Shown one piece after another: positions 1 through 6,592 of a DNA stretch of 20,847 bases. Position 1 is the stretch's first letter. Each line of letters begins with the position of its first letter. Position numbers and translations under genes: made by a program. The notes under the pieces were generated by a model. It ran no database searches. It saw only the letters and a program-made list of their open reading frames with translations, and was not told the DNA's origin. Source of the stretch: an uncultured Anaerotruncus sp. (lineage in GTDB: Bacteria > Bacillota > Clostridia > Oscillospirales > Ruminococcaceae); contig CAJUJI010000033.1 in NCBI GenBank assembly GCA_910586875.1, forward strand, positions 1 to 20,847. The letters run 5' to 3'.

Positions 1-16
1 GGCTGTATCTTCGCGT

Positions 17-45
17 TTGACAGTTTTTCTTTGATATAGTACACT
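17..45 (+). promoter_or_regulatory. sigma-A promoter of the rmlD-like gene
   Basis: A perfect TTGACA (17-22) is followed after exactly 17 bp by TACACT (40-45). Transcription would start near 52, giving a leader of about 118 bases before the reductase start at 170. The -10 box lies inside a palindrome (34-49). Confidence 0.7.
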
Positions 46-49
46 ATAT
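34..49. promoter_or_regulatory. palindromic operator candidate over the -10 box
   Basis: ATATAGT and ACTATAT are perfect 7-bp inverted arms separated by two bases, sitting squarely on the -10 element. A repressor bound here would block transcription of the reductase gene. No regulator gene is adjacent, so the binding protein is unknown. Confidence 0.4.
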
Positions 50-169
50 TTAATAGAAATGGATTGGGATTCGTTTGGAACTGAAAACTGCCGCTTTTTC
101 TGCTGGGGAAGTTCGGCTGCTTCGTGCTTCAAACAGGACCTGGAATTGGAAAAGGAGGCGCTTTGGCAT

Positions 170-1018
170 ATGAGAAAGATTTATAGGGTTTGGGTTGCAG
201 GTGCAGCTGGACGATTGGGTAAGGAGCTGGCAAGGCTACTGAGCGATCGAGATTTCGAGCTGCTTTGCACCGATTTAGAGGATCTGGACATTACGAGTGC
301 ACAGGATGTCATCGGCTTTGCAGATTTAAAGCATCCTGACGTGATGATCAACTGTGCGGGCATGACCGATGTCGCTGCCTGTGAGCAAGAGCCAGAGCGC
401 GCATTTAAGGTAAACGCATTAGGCGCACGCAATATGGCCACTGCTGCACGAAAAATTGGGGCACGTCTGGTTTATATCTCAACCGATGATGTGTTCAGCG
501 GGGAGCAGAACACCCCCTACAATGAGTTTGAAGCCCCTGCGCCGAAAACCGTCTATGGAAAGTCCAAACTGGCGGGAGAAGGCTTTGTGCGTGAGCTAGC
601 GCCAAAGCACATCATCGTTCGCAGCGGCTGGGTTTACGGAGAGGGCAAAAACTTTCTGACCGCCCTGCTTGCGGCTGCGCAAAAGGGAGAGCCGATTTCG
701 GTCGCCAACGACCAGTTTGGCTGCCCCACCAGCGCCACCGAGCTTGCAAAGCTGGTCATCTGTCTGATGGACTCCGCGGAGTACGGACTATATCACGGCG
801 CCTGTGAGGGCTGCTGTTCCCGCTATGAATTTGCACAGGAGATTTTGCGTTTGACCGGCAAGCAGGTGCCGCTGCTCCCTGTGCCCGCAACGGAAATTGC
901 CGGCGCCCCTGAGCGTCCCAGCTACACCGTTTTGGATAATTTCATGCTGCGCATTTCCGGCATCCACCGGATGGCCAATTGGAAGGACGCGCTTGCCAGC
1001 TATCTGCGAAGCCGGTAA
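170..1018 (+). CDS. dTDP-4-dehydrorhamnose reductase-like (RmlD) SDR protein
   Basis: This 282-residue protein is an extended short-chain dehydrogenase/reductase of the RmlD type. RmlD reduces dTDP-4-keto-rhamnose to dTDP-L-rhamnose with NAD(P)H in the cytosol. It shows the Rossmann motif GAAGRLG (residues 11-17), NCAGMTDV near 61, STDDVF (104-109) and the catalytic YxxxK pair (Tyr129, Lys133). The length matches the family. I chose the ATG at 170 because AAAGGAGG lies about 9 bases upstream; the frame is open back to 59 but no ribosome site supports that start. No rmlA, rmlB or rmlC is nearby, so the substrate may be another nucleotide sugar. The RmlD-like fold is clear; the exact substrate is inference. 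Confidence 0.85.
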   Translation: MRKIYRVWVAGAAGRLGKELARLLSDRDFELLCTDLEDLDITSAQDVIGFADLKHPDVMINCAGMTDVAACEQEPERAFKVNALGARNMATAARKIGARLVYISTDDVFSGEQNTPYNEFEAPAPKTVYGKSKLAGEGFVRELAPKHIIVRSGWVYGEGKNFLTALLAAAQKGEPISVANDQFGCPTSATELAKLVICLMDSAEYGLYHGACEGCCSRYEFAQEILRLTGKQVPLLPVPATEIAGAPERPSYTVLDNFMLRISGIHRMANWKDALASYLRSR

Positions 1019-1042
1019 TACAATTGTTTTTTTCAAAGACTA

Positions 1043-1071
1043 TTGTTTTTACCGCATTATGGTGATATAAT
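1043..1071 (+). promoter_or_regulatory. sigma-A promoter of the BI-1 family gene
   Basis: TTGTTT (1043-1048) and a perfect TATAAT (1066-1071) are separated by 17 bp. Transcription would start near 1078, about 87 bases before the start codon at 1165. Confidence 0.7.
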
Positions 1072-1091
1072 AAGTACAGAACAAACAGCTT

Positions 1092-1110
1092 TGCGGTGCA
1101 AAGCACCGCA
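1092..1110 (+). other. stem-loop in the 5' leader of the BI-1 gene
   Basis: TGCGGTGC and GCACCGCA form an 8-bp perfect stem around an AAA loop, starting about 14 bases after the predicted transcription start. No U-tract follows, so it is not a classical terminator. It may protect the mRNA 5' end or be a residual upstream terminator. Confidence 0.45.
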
Positions 1111-1164
1111 CTGTGCTTGTTACACATAACGAACCAATTTTTAAGGTAAAAGGGGCGATCTTGA

Positions 1165-1875
1165 ATGTATACCAACGGAAACGCGGATCTTTCTTATTCC
1201 GAACAACAAGCGCGAAATCCGCTTTATAAACATGTTGCAGCAACCTTTGGCTGGATGTTTTTGGGACTGCTGCTGACCTTTGTGACTGCGTTTGGCATCT
1301 GCATGAGTCCAGCGCTGCTGTTCCTGTTCTTCTCGTCAACCTGGTCGCCGTTTGTGCTGCTGATTGCACAGCTGTTTTTGGTCGGTTTTTTGAGCGCACG
1401 CATCCAACACTTTTCGGTTGGCACCGCACGTGGCATCTTTCTGGCGTACTCGGTACTCAGCGGCGCATCATTGACCCCGATTCTGCTGCTGTATGACCTG
1501 ACCTCTGTGATCTTCTGTTTCTTGGTGGCGGCGCTGTTCTTTGGCATCATGGCGGTCGCCGGATTGGTCACCAAACGGGATGTTGCGCGGTTTGCTCCGA
1601 TTGTGCTGATCGGACTGGTTACCATGCTGATTATGCAGTTGATCAGCATGTTCTTGAATCTGCCGCAGTTTGACACCATCATCAGCTTTGTCGGCATCGC
1701 ACTTTTCATGGGAATTACTACCTATGACGCAAAACGGACCAAGGATTTTTACTATTCCTTCCAGCATGACGAGGCTATGCTGCACAAGGTTTCCATCTTC
1801 TCAGCATTGGAGCTGTATTTGGACTTCCTGAATCTGTTCCTGTATCTGATCCGGCTGCTGGGCAGAAAAAAATAA
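1165..1875 (+). CDS. Bax inhibitor-1 (BI-1/YccA) family membrane protein
   Basis: This 236-residue, very hydrophobic protein has about seven membrane segments packed between residues 25 and 230. Its architecture matches bacterial BI-1 proteins: a polar N-terminus (about 22 residues), regularly spaced helices and a basic C-terminus ending in RKK. A YDAKRTKDFY segment sits before the last helix, where the family usually has a similar YD-plus-basic motif. BI-1 relatives such as YetJ of Bacillus are pH-sensitive calcium-leak channels; that role is known for the family, not shown here. An AAGGGG element precedes the ATG. The gene has its own promoter and a strong terminator, so it is monocistronic. 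Confidence 0.85.
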   Translation: MYTNGNADLSYSEQQARNPLYKHVAATFGWMFLGLLLTFVTAFGICMSPALLFLFFSSTWSPFVLLIAQLFLVGFLSARIQHFSVGTARGIFLAYSVLSGASLTPILLLYDLTSVIFCFLVAALFFGIMAVAGLVTKRDVARFAPIVLIGLVTMLIMQLISMFLNLPQFDTIISFVGIALFMGITTYDAKRTKDFYYSFQHDEAMLHKVSIFSALELYLDFLNLFLYLIRLLGRKK

Positions 1876-1882
1876 GGCAACT

Positions 1883-1915
1883 AAAAGGAGCTGCTTTCGC
1901 AGCTCCTTTTTTTAT
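1883..1915 (+). terminator. rho-independent terminator, probably bidirectional
   Basis: A 12-bp perfect stem (AAAAGGAGCTGC with GCAGCTCCTTTT, TTTC loop) ends in a run of T after the BI-1 gene. On the opposite strand the stem also ends in TTTT, so it can stop the convergent DUF362 gene as well. Confidence 0.92.
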
Positions 1916-1928
1916 TGCGGATAAACTG

Positions 1929-3050
1929 TTACTTGATTGTAATTAACTCATATGAGCGGCTGCCCACCCCGATTTTTTGCGCATGTTCCAAACAAACCTG
2001 CCAGTTCGTGTCCGGAGAGGTGCTGATAAAATGGTCGTGATGGTCGTCCCCGCTATGCAGCTGCTCGTCCAACAGGCTGCCAGGGATCGGCGGCATTTTG
2101 TTGCAGGCATCTGCGCAAGCCTGATCAAGCGCAACCGGGTCAAAGCTGGCGAACATTCCGACATCTGGAATAATCGGCAGGTCATTCTCCGCATGGCAGT
2201 CGCAGAACGGAGAGACGTCGATTACAAGGTTGATGTGGAATTGCGGGCGGCCGTCCACCACCGCTTTCGCATACTCAGCCATTTTCTTACACAGGTCGTC
2301 ATTTGCGCTGTAATTGCCATTATAAATGGCGTCGAAGTTGCAAACACCTATGCAACGTCCACAGCCTACGCAGCGGTCATGGTTAATGGAAGCTTTTCGA
2401 TTGCTGTCATATTGGATGGCGCTTTGTGCACAGATTTTTGCGCAGCCCATACAGCCCACACAAGCCTGTTGGTCAATGCTGGGCTTTCCAGAGTTATGCT
2501 GCTCCATCTTTCCGGCGCGGCTGCCGCTGCCCATGCCGATATTTTTGATCGCACCGCCAAAACCAGCACACTCATGCCCTTTAAAGTGGTTGAGGCTGAT
2601 GATGACATCCGCATCCATGATCGCGCGTCCGATTTTGGCATTGGTGACCAGCTCACCGCCTACCACCGGAACCTCGATGTCATCCGTTCCCTTTAGACCA
2701 TCTGCAATGATCACCTGGCAGCCGGTAGAAAATGGGGTGAAGCCGTTCTCATAAGCCGCCTCGATATGCTCCAGGGCATTTTTGCGCCGTCCGACATACA
2801 GCGTATTGCAGTCGGTGAGAAATGGTACGCCGCCCAGTCCGCGCACCACATCCGCCACTGCCTTTGCATAATTAGGGCGCAGGTAGGAAAGGTTTCCAGG
2901 CTCGCCAAAATGAATTTTAATTGCAACCAGCTTGTTCTCGAAATCAATCGTTTCTATCCCTGCTGCACGCATCAGATTTTTCAGCTTTTTCAAAAGGTTG
3001 GTACCTGGACGGGCGCGTAGGTCTGTAAAATATACCGTAGATTTTCCCAT
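1929..3050 (-). CDS. DUF362 protein with two 4Fe-4S ferredoxin motifs
   Basis: This 373-residue protein matches the DUF362 iron-sulfur family. An N-terminal DUF362 region (about 1-185) contains LNHFKGHECAGFGGAIKNIG. A bacterial ferredoxin insert follows with two CxxCxxCxxxC motifs (Cys197/200/203/207 and Cys227/230/233/237), each able to bind a 4Fe-4S cluster. A C-terminal part carries DVSPFCDCHAEND and FDPVALDQACAD, typical of the family. No signal peptide is visible, so it should be cytosolic. Its reaction is not established; electron transfer is the likely theme. AAAGGAG lies 7-8 bases before the ATG. It follows the GNAT gene by 55 bases on the same strand and may be co-transcribed. Confidence 0.88.
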   Translation of the reverse strand: MGKSTVYFTDLRARPGTNLLKKLKNLMRAAGIETIDFENKLVAIKIHFGEPGNLSYLRPNYAKAVADVVRGLGGVPFLTDCNTLYVGRRKNALEHIEAAYENGFTPFSTGCQVIIADGLKGTDDIEVPVVGGELVTNAKIGRAIMDADVIISLNHFKGHECAGFGGAIKNIGMGSGSRAGKMEQHNSGKPSIDQQACVGCMGCAKICAQSAIQYDSNRKASINHDRCVGCGRCIGVCNFDAIYNGNYSANDDLCKKMAEYAKAVVDGRPQFHINLVIDVSPFCDCHAENDLPIIPDVGMFASFDPVALDQACADACNKMPPIPGSLLDEQLHSGDDHHDHFISTSPDTNWQVCLEHAQKIGVGSRSYELITIK

Positions 3051-3105
3051 ACAAGATGTCTCCTTTTTATGATTTATTGGTTTATCTCATCTGCGCAAAA
3101 CCTGC

Positions 3106-3618
3106 CTATATTCTATAGTTCTGTGCAGCAAAATACCGGTTTTCATCGCCTTGGTTTGGCAGCTGCATCCGCAGATACAGCATGTCCTTGCAGTGTATCC
3201 CATTGTCATAAACTGGTTGTGGGTAATGGTCCAAAAAGAAGCCCTTTACCGTATAGCTTTTGGCAAAGCCGCAGCTTTGATAAAACTGCACAATCCAGCC
3301 GACCTCTGGTGCAGTGCCAACATAAAGAATGGTGCCTGCGGGCAGCTTTGCACAAGCAGCTTGTATCAGGGTGCGGCCAATTCCCCTGCGCCAGTAGCGC
3401 GCATCAACCGACAGATTTTTGATCTCCCAGCCGTTGGCGTCCAGCGGCACCATCAGCAAAACACCCAACACTTGCTCGTCACTGCGGGCGACAAGCAGAC
3501 GCCCATCGTGTAAATAACGCTCCACCATCGCTCGATCGGGATCGGCCTGCAAGAGCAGCGCGAGCAGGTCCTCCCTGCTGCCGGCCTGCTCGCAAATACG
3601 AACAGCACTAATTTCCAT
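3106..3618 (-). CDS. GNAT family N-acetyltransferase (YvbK-like)
   Basis: This 170-residue protein is a single GNAT domain that transfers acetyl from acetyl-CoA. The acetyl-CoA pyrophosphate loop is visible as RRGIGR (residues 77-82) after a strand reading IKNLSVDARY. FYQSCGF lies at about 113-119. The tail segment with YPQPVYDNGIHCKDM resembles the Bacillus YvbK group from memory. The substrate cannot be read from sequence. The gene starts a unit with its own promoter at 3640-3668, and DUF362 lies 55 bases downstream. An AAAGGGC element precedes the ATG, a modest ribosome site. Confidence 0.87.
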   Translation of the reverse strand: MEISAVRICEQAGSREDLLALLLQADPDRAMVERYLHDGRLLVARSDEQVLGVLLMVPLDANGWEIKNLSVDARYWRRGIGRTLIQAACAKLPAGTILYVGTAPEVGWIVQFYQSCGFAKSYTVKGFFLDHYPQPVYDNGIHCKDMLYLRMQLPNQGDENRYFAAQNYRI

Positions 3619-3639
3619 AGAATCGCACAGCCCTTTTAG

Positions 3640-3668
3640 TTTATATTCTGGAGCTTACTCCAGGTCAA
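3640..3668 (-). promoter_or_regulatory. promoter of the GNAT gene with a palindromic spacer
   Basis: On the minus strand TTGACC (3668-3663) is followed after 17 bp by TATAAA (3645-3640). TAAACT at a 19-bp spacing overlaps it. The spacer contains the perfect 6-bp inverted repeat CTGGAG/CTCCAG (3648-3663), the place where MerR-family activators bind. Confidence 0.6.
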
Positions 3669-3704
3669 GTGAATTTTTTGTGAACATCCAAAGTGCCGCC
3701 GGCT

Positions 3705-3953
3705 TTAGTCCTTCCAGTTCCACCATTTCAGCTTGTCCGCCTCCGGATGCTCGGTCTGCGCATAATAAACTGCGCAGCGAAACACATAAAGTACACAGCG
3801 GTCCACCTGATAGCCCTTGCGCAAGCACTCGCGTTCGTACATCTGCTGTGGGTCAGCCCCACGCAAGGACGCGATGGTTGTATATCCTTGCGCAAGCAGG
3901 TCCTCCTCCATTGCGGGACCAACGCCCGGAATCTGCCGCAATTCCGTTTTCAT
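3705..3953 (-). CDS. Cdd1-type helix-hairpin-helix protein (pathogenicity locus family)
   Basis: This 82-residue protein matches the small Cdd1 family (Pfam 'Pathogenicity locus'), a helix-hairpin-helix domain. IPGVGPAMEEDLLAQG (8-23) is the hairpin, the element that contacts DNA backbone in HhH proteins. DRCVLYVFRCAVYYA (51-65) and the tryptophan-rich end WWNWKD are hallmarks of the family as I remember it. The length is normal. Despite the family name no virulence role is implied; function is unknown. AAAGGAG lies 7-8 bases before the ATG at 3953. A MIF-gene terminator stands just upstream, and no strong promoter of its own is evident. Confidence 0.82.
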   Translation of the reverse strand: MKTELRQIPGVGPAMEEDLLAQGYTTIASLRGADPQQMYERECLRKGYQVDRCVLYVFRCAVYYAQTEHPEADKLKWWNWKD

Positions 3954-3976
3954 GCAACCGCTCCTTTTCGCTTTGT

Positions 3977-4007
3977 ATAAAAAGCAGGGCGAAAACAGTT
4001 CCGCCCT
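3977..4007 (-). terminator. terminator of the MIF-like gene
   Basis: On the minus strand AGGGCGGAA and TTTCGCCCT pair (9 bp including one G-T) around a CTGT loop, followed by GCTTTTTAT. It lies between the stop of the MIF-like gene (4032) and the start of the Cdd1 gene (3953). Confidence 0.8.
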
Positions 4008-4031
4008 ACCTTTCCTTTGACCGGTCCGCTA

Positions 4032-4376
4032 TCAAAAATTTCTGCCGTTCCAGCCCCAATATTCGCACTCCTGATATTGTATGTAAATACGGTCGGCAGA
4101 AATGCTAAGCTCCTCGGCCAAAATTCGGGTAAGCTCAGCGGTCAGCTGGTCGTAAGCTTCACCTCTTGCACGACCAAAAATTTTCACCTGCACAAAGGCG
4201 CAAGGCTGCCCATTATCTCCCTTGAAATACAAGCGGCACCGATCCCGAAAATCGCACATCAGCCACGCTTCGCTCTTGCCTGGGATTTTCTCAATCGCCT
4301 TTCCAAACCGCGCTTTTAGCCGCATTTCCTGTTCATTGGTTACGTGTATACTCACATTTGTACTGATAAATGGCAT
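4032..4376 (-). CDS. MIF-like tautomerase (macrophage migration inhibitory factor family)
   Basis: This 114-residue protein aligns by eye along its whole length with animal MIF. The catalytic proline follows the initiator Met (Pro2, exposed after Met removal). Lys34 matches MIF Lys32. Near the end, ISADRIYIQY matches MIF ISPDRVYINY, and WGWNGRNF matches VGWNNSTF. MIF-fold enzymes act as trimers and tautomerise phenylpyruvate-like substrates in vitro. The MIF CALC redox motif is CAFV here (Cys59, Val62), so thiol-oxidoreductase activity is not expected. AGGAGG precedes the ATG. It lies downstream of the TIM-barrel gene after a gap of about 160 bases and ends in a terminator. The natural substrate is unknown. 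Confidence 0.85.
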   Translation of the reverse strand: MPFISTNVSIHVTNEQEMRLKARFGKAIEKIPGKSEAWLMCDFRDRCRLYFKGDNGQPCAFVQVKIFGRARGEAYDQLTAELTRILAEELSISADRIYIQYQECEYWGWNGRNF

Positions 4377-4527
4377 TGTTATTTTTCCTCCTAATTTCTT
4401 TATAAAAATCTTCTGTATCCAACCAGCCCAATTTTACCCATAGATAAAAGCGGCTGTGGGTGGGGCAACGTGGCAGTAGGCATTTCCACCACCACGTTAA
4501 TCCGAAATCGCGCAAGCCCTCTTATCC

Positions 4528-4549
4528 GGCAGGCGTTCATCTGCCTGCC
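4528..4549 (-). other. stem-loop at the 3' end of the TIM-barrel gene
   Basis: GGCAGGC and GCCTGCC form a 7-bp stem around an 8-base loop that contains the stop codon of the TIM-barrel gene. No U-tract follows on the minus strand, so termination is uncertain. A second inverted repeat, AACGTGG (4467-4473) with CCACGTT (4492-4498), lies in the same gap. Confidence 0.4.
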
Positions 4550-5322
4550 CGCGCAACAATCTCTCGGAAGATCGCAATTGCCTGCTCTGCGCCCTGCACA
4601 ACATCACCAGAAAACGCCTCGGTTGCAATAATCCCATCGTAACCGCCCTGAATCGCCGGAATCAACAGTGCGGCATATTCCTCAAGATTTTCACGGCGAG
4701 GATAACAGCGTGCCTGCCCGACCCTTTGTGCCACATGGATGTGACGCACCTGCGGCAGTACAGAAAGCAGCTCCTCCAGCCCTTCCCCCTGAAGCGCCAT
4801 ATGGTATAAGTCACAGACCAGCGCCAGATTTTTCAGCCCCAGCCGCCGCATTCGGATTGCTCCTTCCACCATCGACAAACCAAAGTTGCATTCGGTGTGG
4901 TTGAGCGCCTCCCACAGCAGGGTGATGCCATACGGCTCCGCTTCTGCAGCAAAAATCCGCAGGAACTCCTCTGCCTCATCCCAGGCTTGTGCATGGCTGT
5001 ATCCCTCCGGCAGCTTACGAGAATTCGGGGAACCAATCCCGATCGAACGAATCCCCAGCAATCCACCACGGCGGCACAGCTCCTTTGCATAGGCACGGGT
5101 CGCATCCGGAGAATATTCCGGACCGGCAATCTTAATTTCCGGCAGGATCGCCGCATTAAACCCGTTACACTTTACCCGTCCAGCTTTAAGCCGCTGTGCC
5201 GCCTCGGTCAGCTCGGACTCCTCCCATTTTACAACCTGCCCGCCTTGTAGCTCAATATAGTCGTAGCCCAATCGTTCCAGGTCCTCATAGTATTGCATGG
5301 TGGTACAACATCCGTATTTCAT
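4537..5322 (-). CDS. sugar phosphate isomerase/epimerase-like TIM barrel protein
   Basis: This 261-residue protein belongs to the xylose-isomerase-like TIM barrel superfamily (AP_endonuc_2 fold). Candidate metal ligands occur at the usual strand ends: Glu138 in LLWEALNHTECNF, Asp171 and His174 in CDLYHM, His196 in RHIHVAQ and Glu235 in IATEAF. Relatives isomerise or epimerise sugars and inositols; the substrate cannot be assigned. I chose the ATG at 5322 (MKYGCCTTMQ) because GAGGG stands 7 bases upstream and family similarity starts there. The frame is open to 5457, but that would run through the promoter at 5392-5420. It is probably cytosolic, with no signal peptide. Confidence 0.82.
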   Translation of the reverse strand: MKYGCCTTMQYYEDLERLGYDYIELQGGQVVKWEESELTEAAQRLKAGRVKCNGFNAAILPEIKIAGPEYSPDATRAYAKELCRRGGLLGIRSIGIGSPNSRKLPEGYSHAQAWDEAEEFLRIFAAEAEPYGITLLWEALNHTECNFGLSMVEGAIRMRRLGLKNLALVCDLYHMALQGEGLEELLSVLPQVRHIHVAQRVGQARCYPRRENLEEYAALLIPAIQGGYDGIIATEAFSGDVVQGAEQAIAIFREIVARAGR

Positions 5323-5391
5323 CAACAATCCCTCATTCCTTCTAATATGAATACGCTTAGTATAACCTATTAGAAGAAAACTATCCCATTC

Positions 5392-5420
5392 AGTATACTG
5401 TATTTTCGGCACGGTTACAA
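5392..5420 (-). promoter_or_regulatory. promoter of the TIM-barrel gene
   Basis: On the minus strand TTGTAA (5420-5415) and TATACT (5397-5392) are 17 bp apart. The -10 box lies inside the perfect 10-bp palindrome CAGTATACTG (5391-5400), a possible operator. The leader would be about 63 bases. Confidence 0.6.
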
Positions 5421-5423
5421 GAT

Positions 5424-5465
5424 TTTTTGCCAGCCCGCACAGCAGGAGGTCTGGCAAAAATTTTT
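5424..5465 (+). terminator. inverted repeat followed by a T-run, plus-strand orientation
   Basis: TTTTTGCCAG (5424-5433) and CTGGCAAAAA (5451-5460) pair perfectly around a 17-base loop, and TTTTT follows on the plus strand. As a terminator it would face plus-strand transcription, although the neighbouring genes run on the minus strand. On the minus strand the stem ends in A, not T, so its role in ending mnmM is doubtful. Confidence 0.4.
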
Positions 5466-5495
5466 ACACTATGCTATAATAGCCCCTGTATTCTG

Positions 5496-6068
5496 TCAGC
5501 CATCCTTGAGGATAAACACCGGAAAAGGCGGATTGTTCGGGCGGTTTGCAAAATCGCAGACGATGACCGTAAAACGGCGGCTATCAATGGTCCGAAAATA
5601 ATTGAGCAGCGCGTCCCGCTCTGTAAAGCCAGAGTCCTTGCCATAATAAACGCAAAGGCTCATCAGTCCATGTGGACGCAGCAGTTGTAAGCCCGCCTCA
5701 ATTGCAGGAATGCTGGTTTGCGGTTTGGTAAAAATCTGATGGTTCCCCGCAGGCAGCCAACCAAAATTAAAGGTGATGCAATCAACCGTTTCCGGCGCAG
5801 CATATTGCGCCAAATTGCTGTGGCTGTCGAGAATAACCCGCACAATTTCAGAAAGTCCGCGCTCAGCAAGCAGCGCGCAGGTGCTATCAATCGCTTCCTG
5901 CTGGATGTCAAAGGCAAGTACCCTGCCCTTCTCGCCGACCAGCTGCGCCAGAAAAGCGGTGTCATTGCCACGGCCCGCGGTCGCATCAATGCAAAACCCT
6001 CCGGATGGCACATGCTCAGCAATGATTTTATGGGCGATGCTCACCGCCCCAAAACTGCGGATTCCCAT
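5496..6068 (-). CDS. mnmM: class I SAM-dependent methyltransferase, MnmM/YtqB family
   Basis: This 190-residue Rossmann methyltransferase matches the YtqB group (rRNA_methylase Pfam family). Bacillus YtqB was recently identified as MnmM, which methylates 5-aminomethyluridine at tRNA wobble position 34. The SAM-binding motif I is DATAGRGND (28-36), followed by acidic Asp54 in LAFDIQ. The family signature FNFGWLPAG (100-108) is followed by a TKPQTS segment. The length is normal and the protein should be cytosolic. GAAAGGAG precedes the ATG at 6068. It diverges from the alkyltransferase gene across only 29 bases. The family is confident; the exact tRNA function is by homology. Confidence 0.85.
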   Translation of the reverse strand: MGIRSFGAVSIAHKIIAEHVPSGGFCIDATAGRGNDTAFLAQLVGEKGRVLAFDIQQEAIDSTCALLAERGLSEIVRVILDSHSNLAQYAAPETVDCITFNFGWLPAGNHQIFTKPQTSIPAIEAGLQLLRPHGLMSLCVYYGKDSGFTERDALLNYFRTIDSRRFTVIVCDFANRPNNPPFPVFILKDG

Positions 6069-6097
6069 TAAAAACTCCTTTCTTTGAGGTGCTGTTT

Positions 6098-6421
6098 ATG
6101 AATTTTTGTCAACAGGTTTATCAGGTAGTACAAAAAATTCCCTATGGCAAGGTTGCAACCTATGGGCAGGTCGCGCTGCTTTGCGGAAATCCGCGCGCAG
6201 CGCGGGCGGTAGGAAGCGCCTTACACCATAATCCCGCACAGGGGATCATCCCCTGTCATCGGGTGGTCAATCGGGAAGGGCGCCCTGCACCGGCATTTGT
6301 ATTCGGAGGACCGCAGGTACAGCGCACACTGCTGGAAAGCGAGGGCGTACAGTTCACCAAAGATGGACTGGTCGATATGAAACGGTTCGCCTGGCATGGG
6401 GACGCCAGCGATTCGCTGTGA
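6098..6421 (+). CDS. MGMT family methylated-DNA--cysteine methyltransferase (short form)
   Basis: This 107-residue protein is the DNA-binding/catalytic domain of O6-alkylguanine DNA alkyltransferases without the usual N-terminal domain (full enzymes have about 165-180 residues). It shows GKVATYGQVA (17-26), the arginine-finger region ARAVGSALHHNP (35-46; Arg36), and PCHRVV (52-57) with acceptor Cys53. Because the Cys is present, it can in principle accept an alkyl group and is not an alkyltransferase-like protein, where Trp replaces it. GAGGTG sits 7 bases before the ATG at 6098; a GTG three codons upstream overlaps that site and is less likely. The divergent neighbour starts 29 bases away, so its promoter probably lies within mnmM. 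Confidence 0.87.
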   Translation: MNFCQQVYQVVQKIPYGKVATYGQVALLCGNPRAARAVGSALHHNPAQGIIPCHRVVNREGRPAPAFVFGGPQVQRTLLESEGVQFTKDGLVDMKRFAWHGDASDSL

Positions 6422-6527
6422 TCTTTTGCCAAAATCGCCTGCCCTTTTATTGTAACAAAATACGCCAAAAAATACAATCTCTGATGTCAGGTGTAGCACA
6501 GTAAAACCACCCCCATCTGATAAGCCC

Positions 6528-6556
6528 TTGTTTTCTTTGGAAAAGTGTACTATAAT
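6528..6556 (+). promoter_or_regulatory. promoter of the small-protein/pot operon
   Basis: TTGTTT (6528-6533) and a perfect TATAAT (6551-6556) are exactly 17 bp apart. AGTGTACTATA (6544-6554) overlaps the -10 and repeats, inverted, an 11-bp sequence on the rmlD promoter. The region 6422-6527 upstream holds no gene and no clear terminator. Confidence 0.75.
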
Positions 6557-6592
6557 AGTGGATAAACATGTAAAGGGGACGGAGGAATTTCA

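Noticed and set aside
34..49. YtrA-type GntR operator
   Set aside because: From memory YtrA sites are AGTGTA and TACACT separated by 13 bp. A TACACT half is present at 40-45, but no partner lies at that distance, nor around 6544.
59..169. 37-residue N-terminal extension of the RmlD-like protein
   Set aside because: The ATG at 59 has no ribosome site and lies within about ten bases of the predicted transcription start. The family Rossmann motif begins right after the ATG at 170, which has AAAGGAGG.
1418..1440. Possible sigma-54 (-24/-12) promoters such as TTGGCAC inside the BI-1 gene
   Set aside because: The GC of the -12 element is not at the required spacing, the site is inside a gene, and no other convincing TGGCAC-N5-TTGC match was seen.
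1977..2696. Long plus-strand open frame antisense to the DUF362 gene
   Set aside because: It lacks a good ribosome site and any recognisable motif, whereas the opposite strand carries a complete ferredoxin-containing protein.
4333..4515. 60-codon minus-strand open frame before the MIF-like gene
   Set aside because: It overlaps the start of the MIF gene, including its ribosome site, and has no clear site of its own. Part of its sequence (DTEDFYKEIRRKNNNAIYQ) looks protein-like, but support is too weak.
6098..6421. Alkyltransferase-like (ATL) protein instead of an alkyltransferase
   Set aside because: ATL proteins have Trp in the PxHRV motif; this one has the acceptor Cys (PCHRVV).
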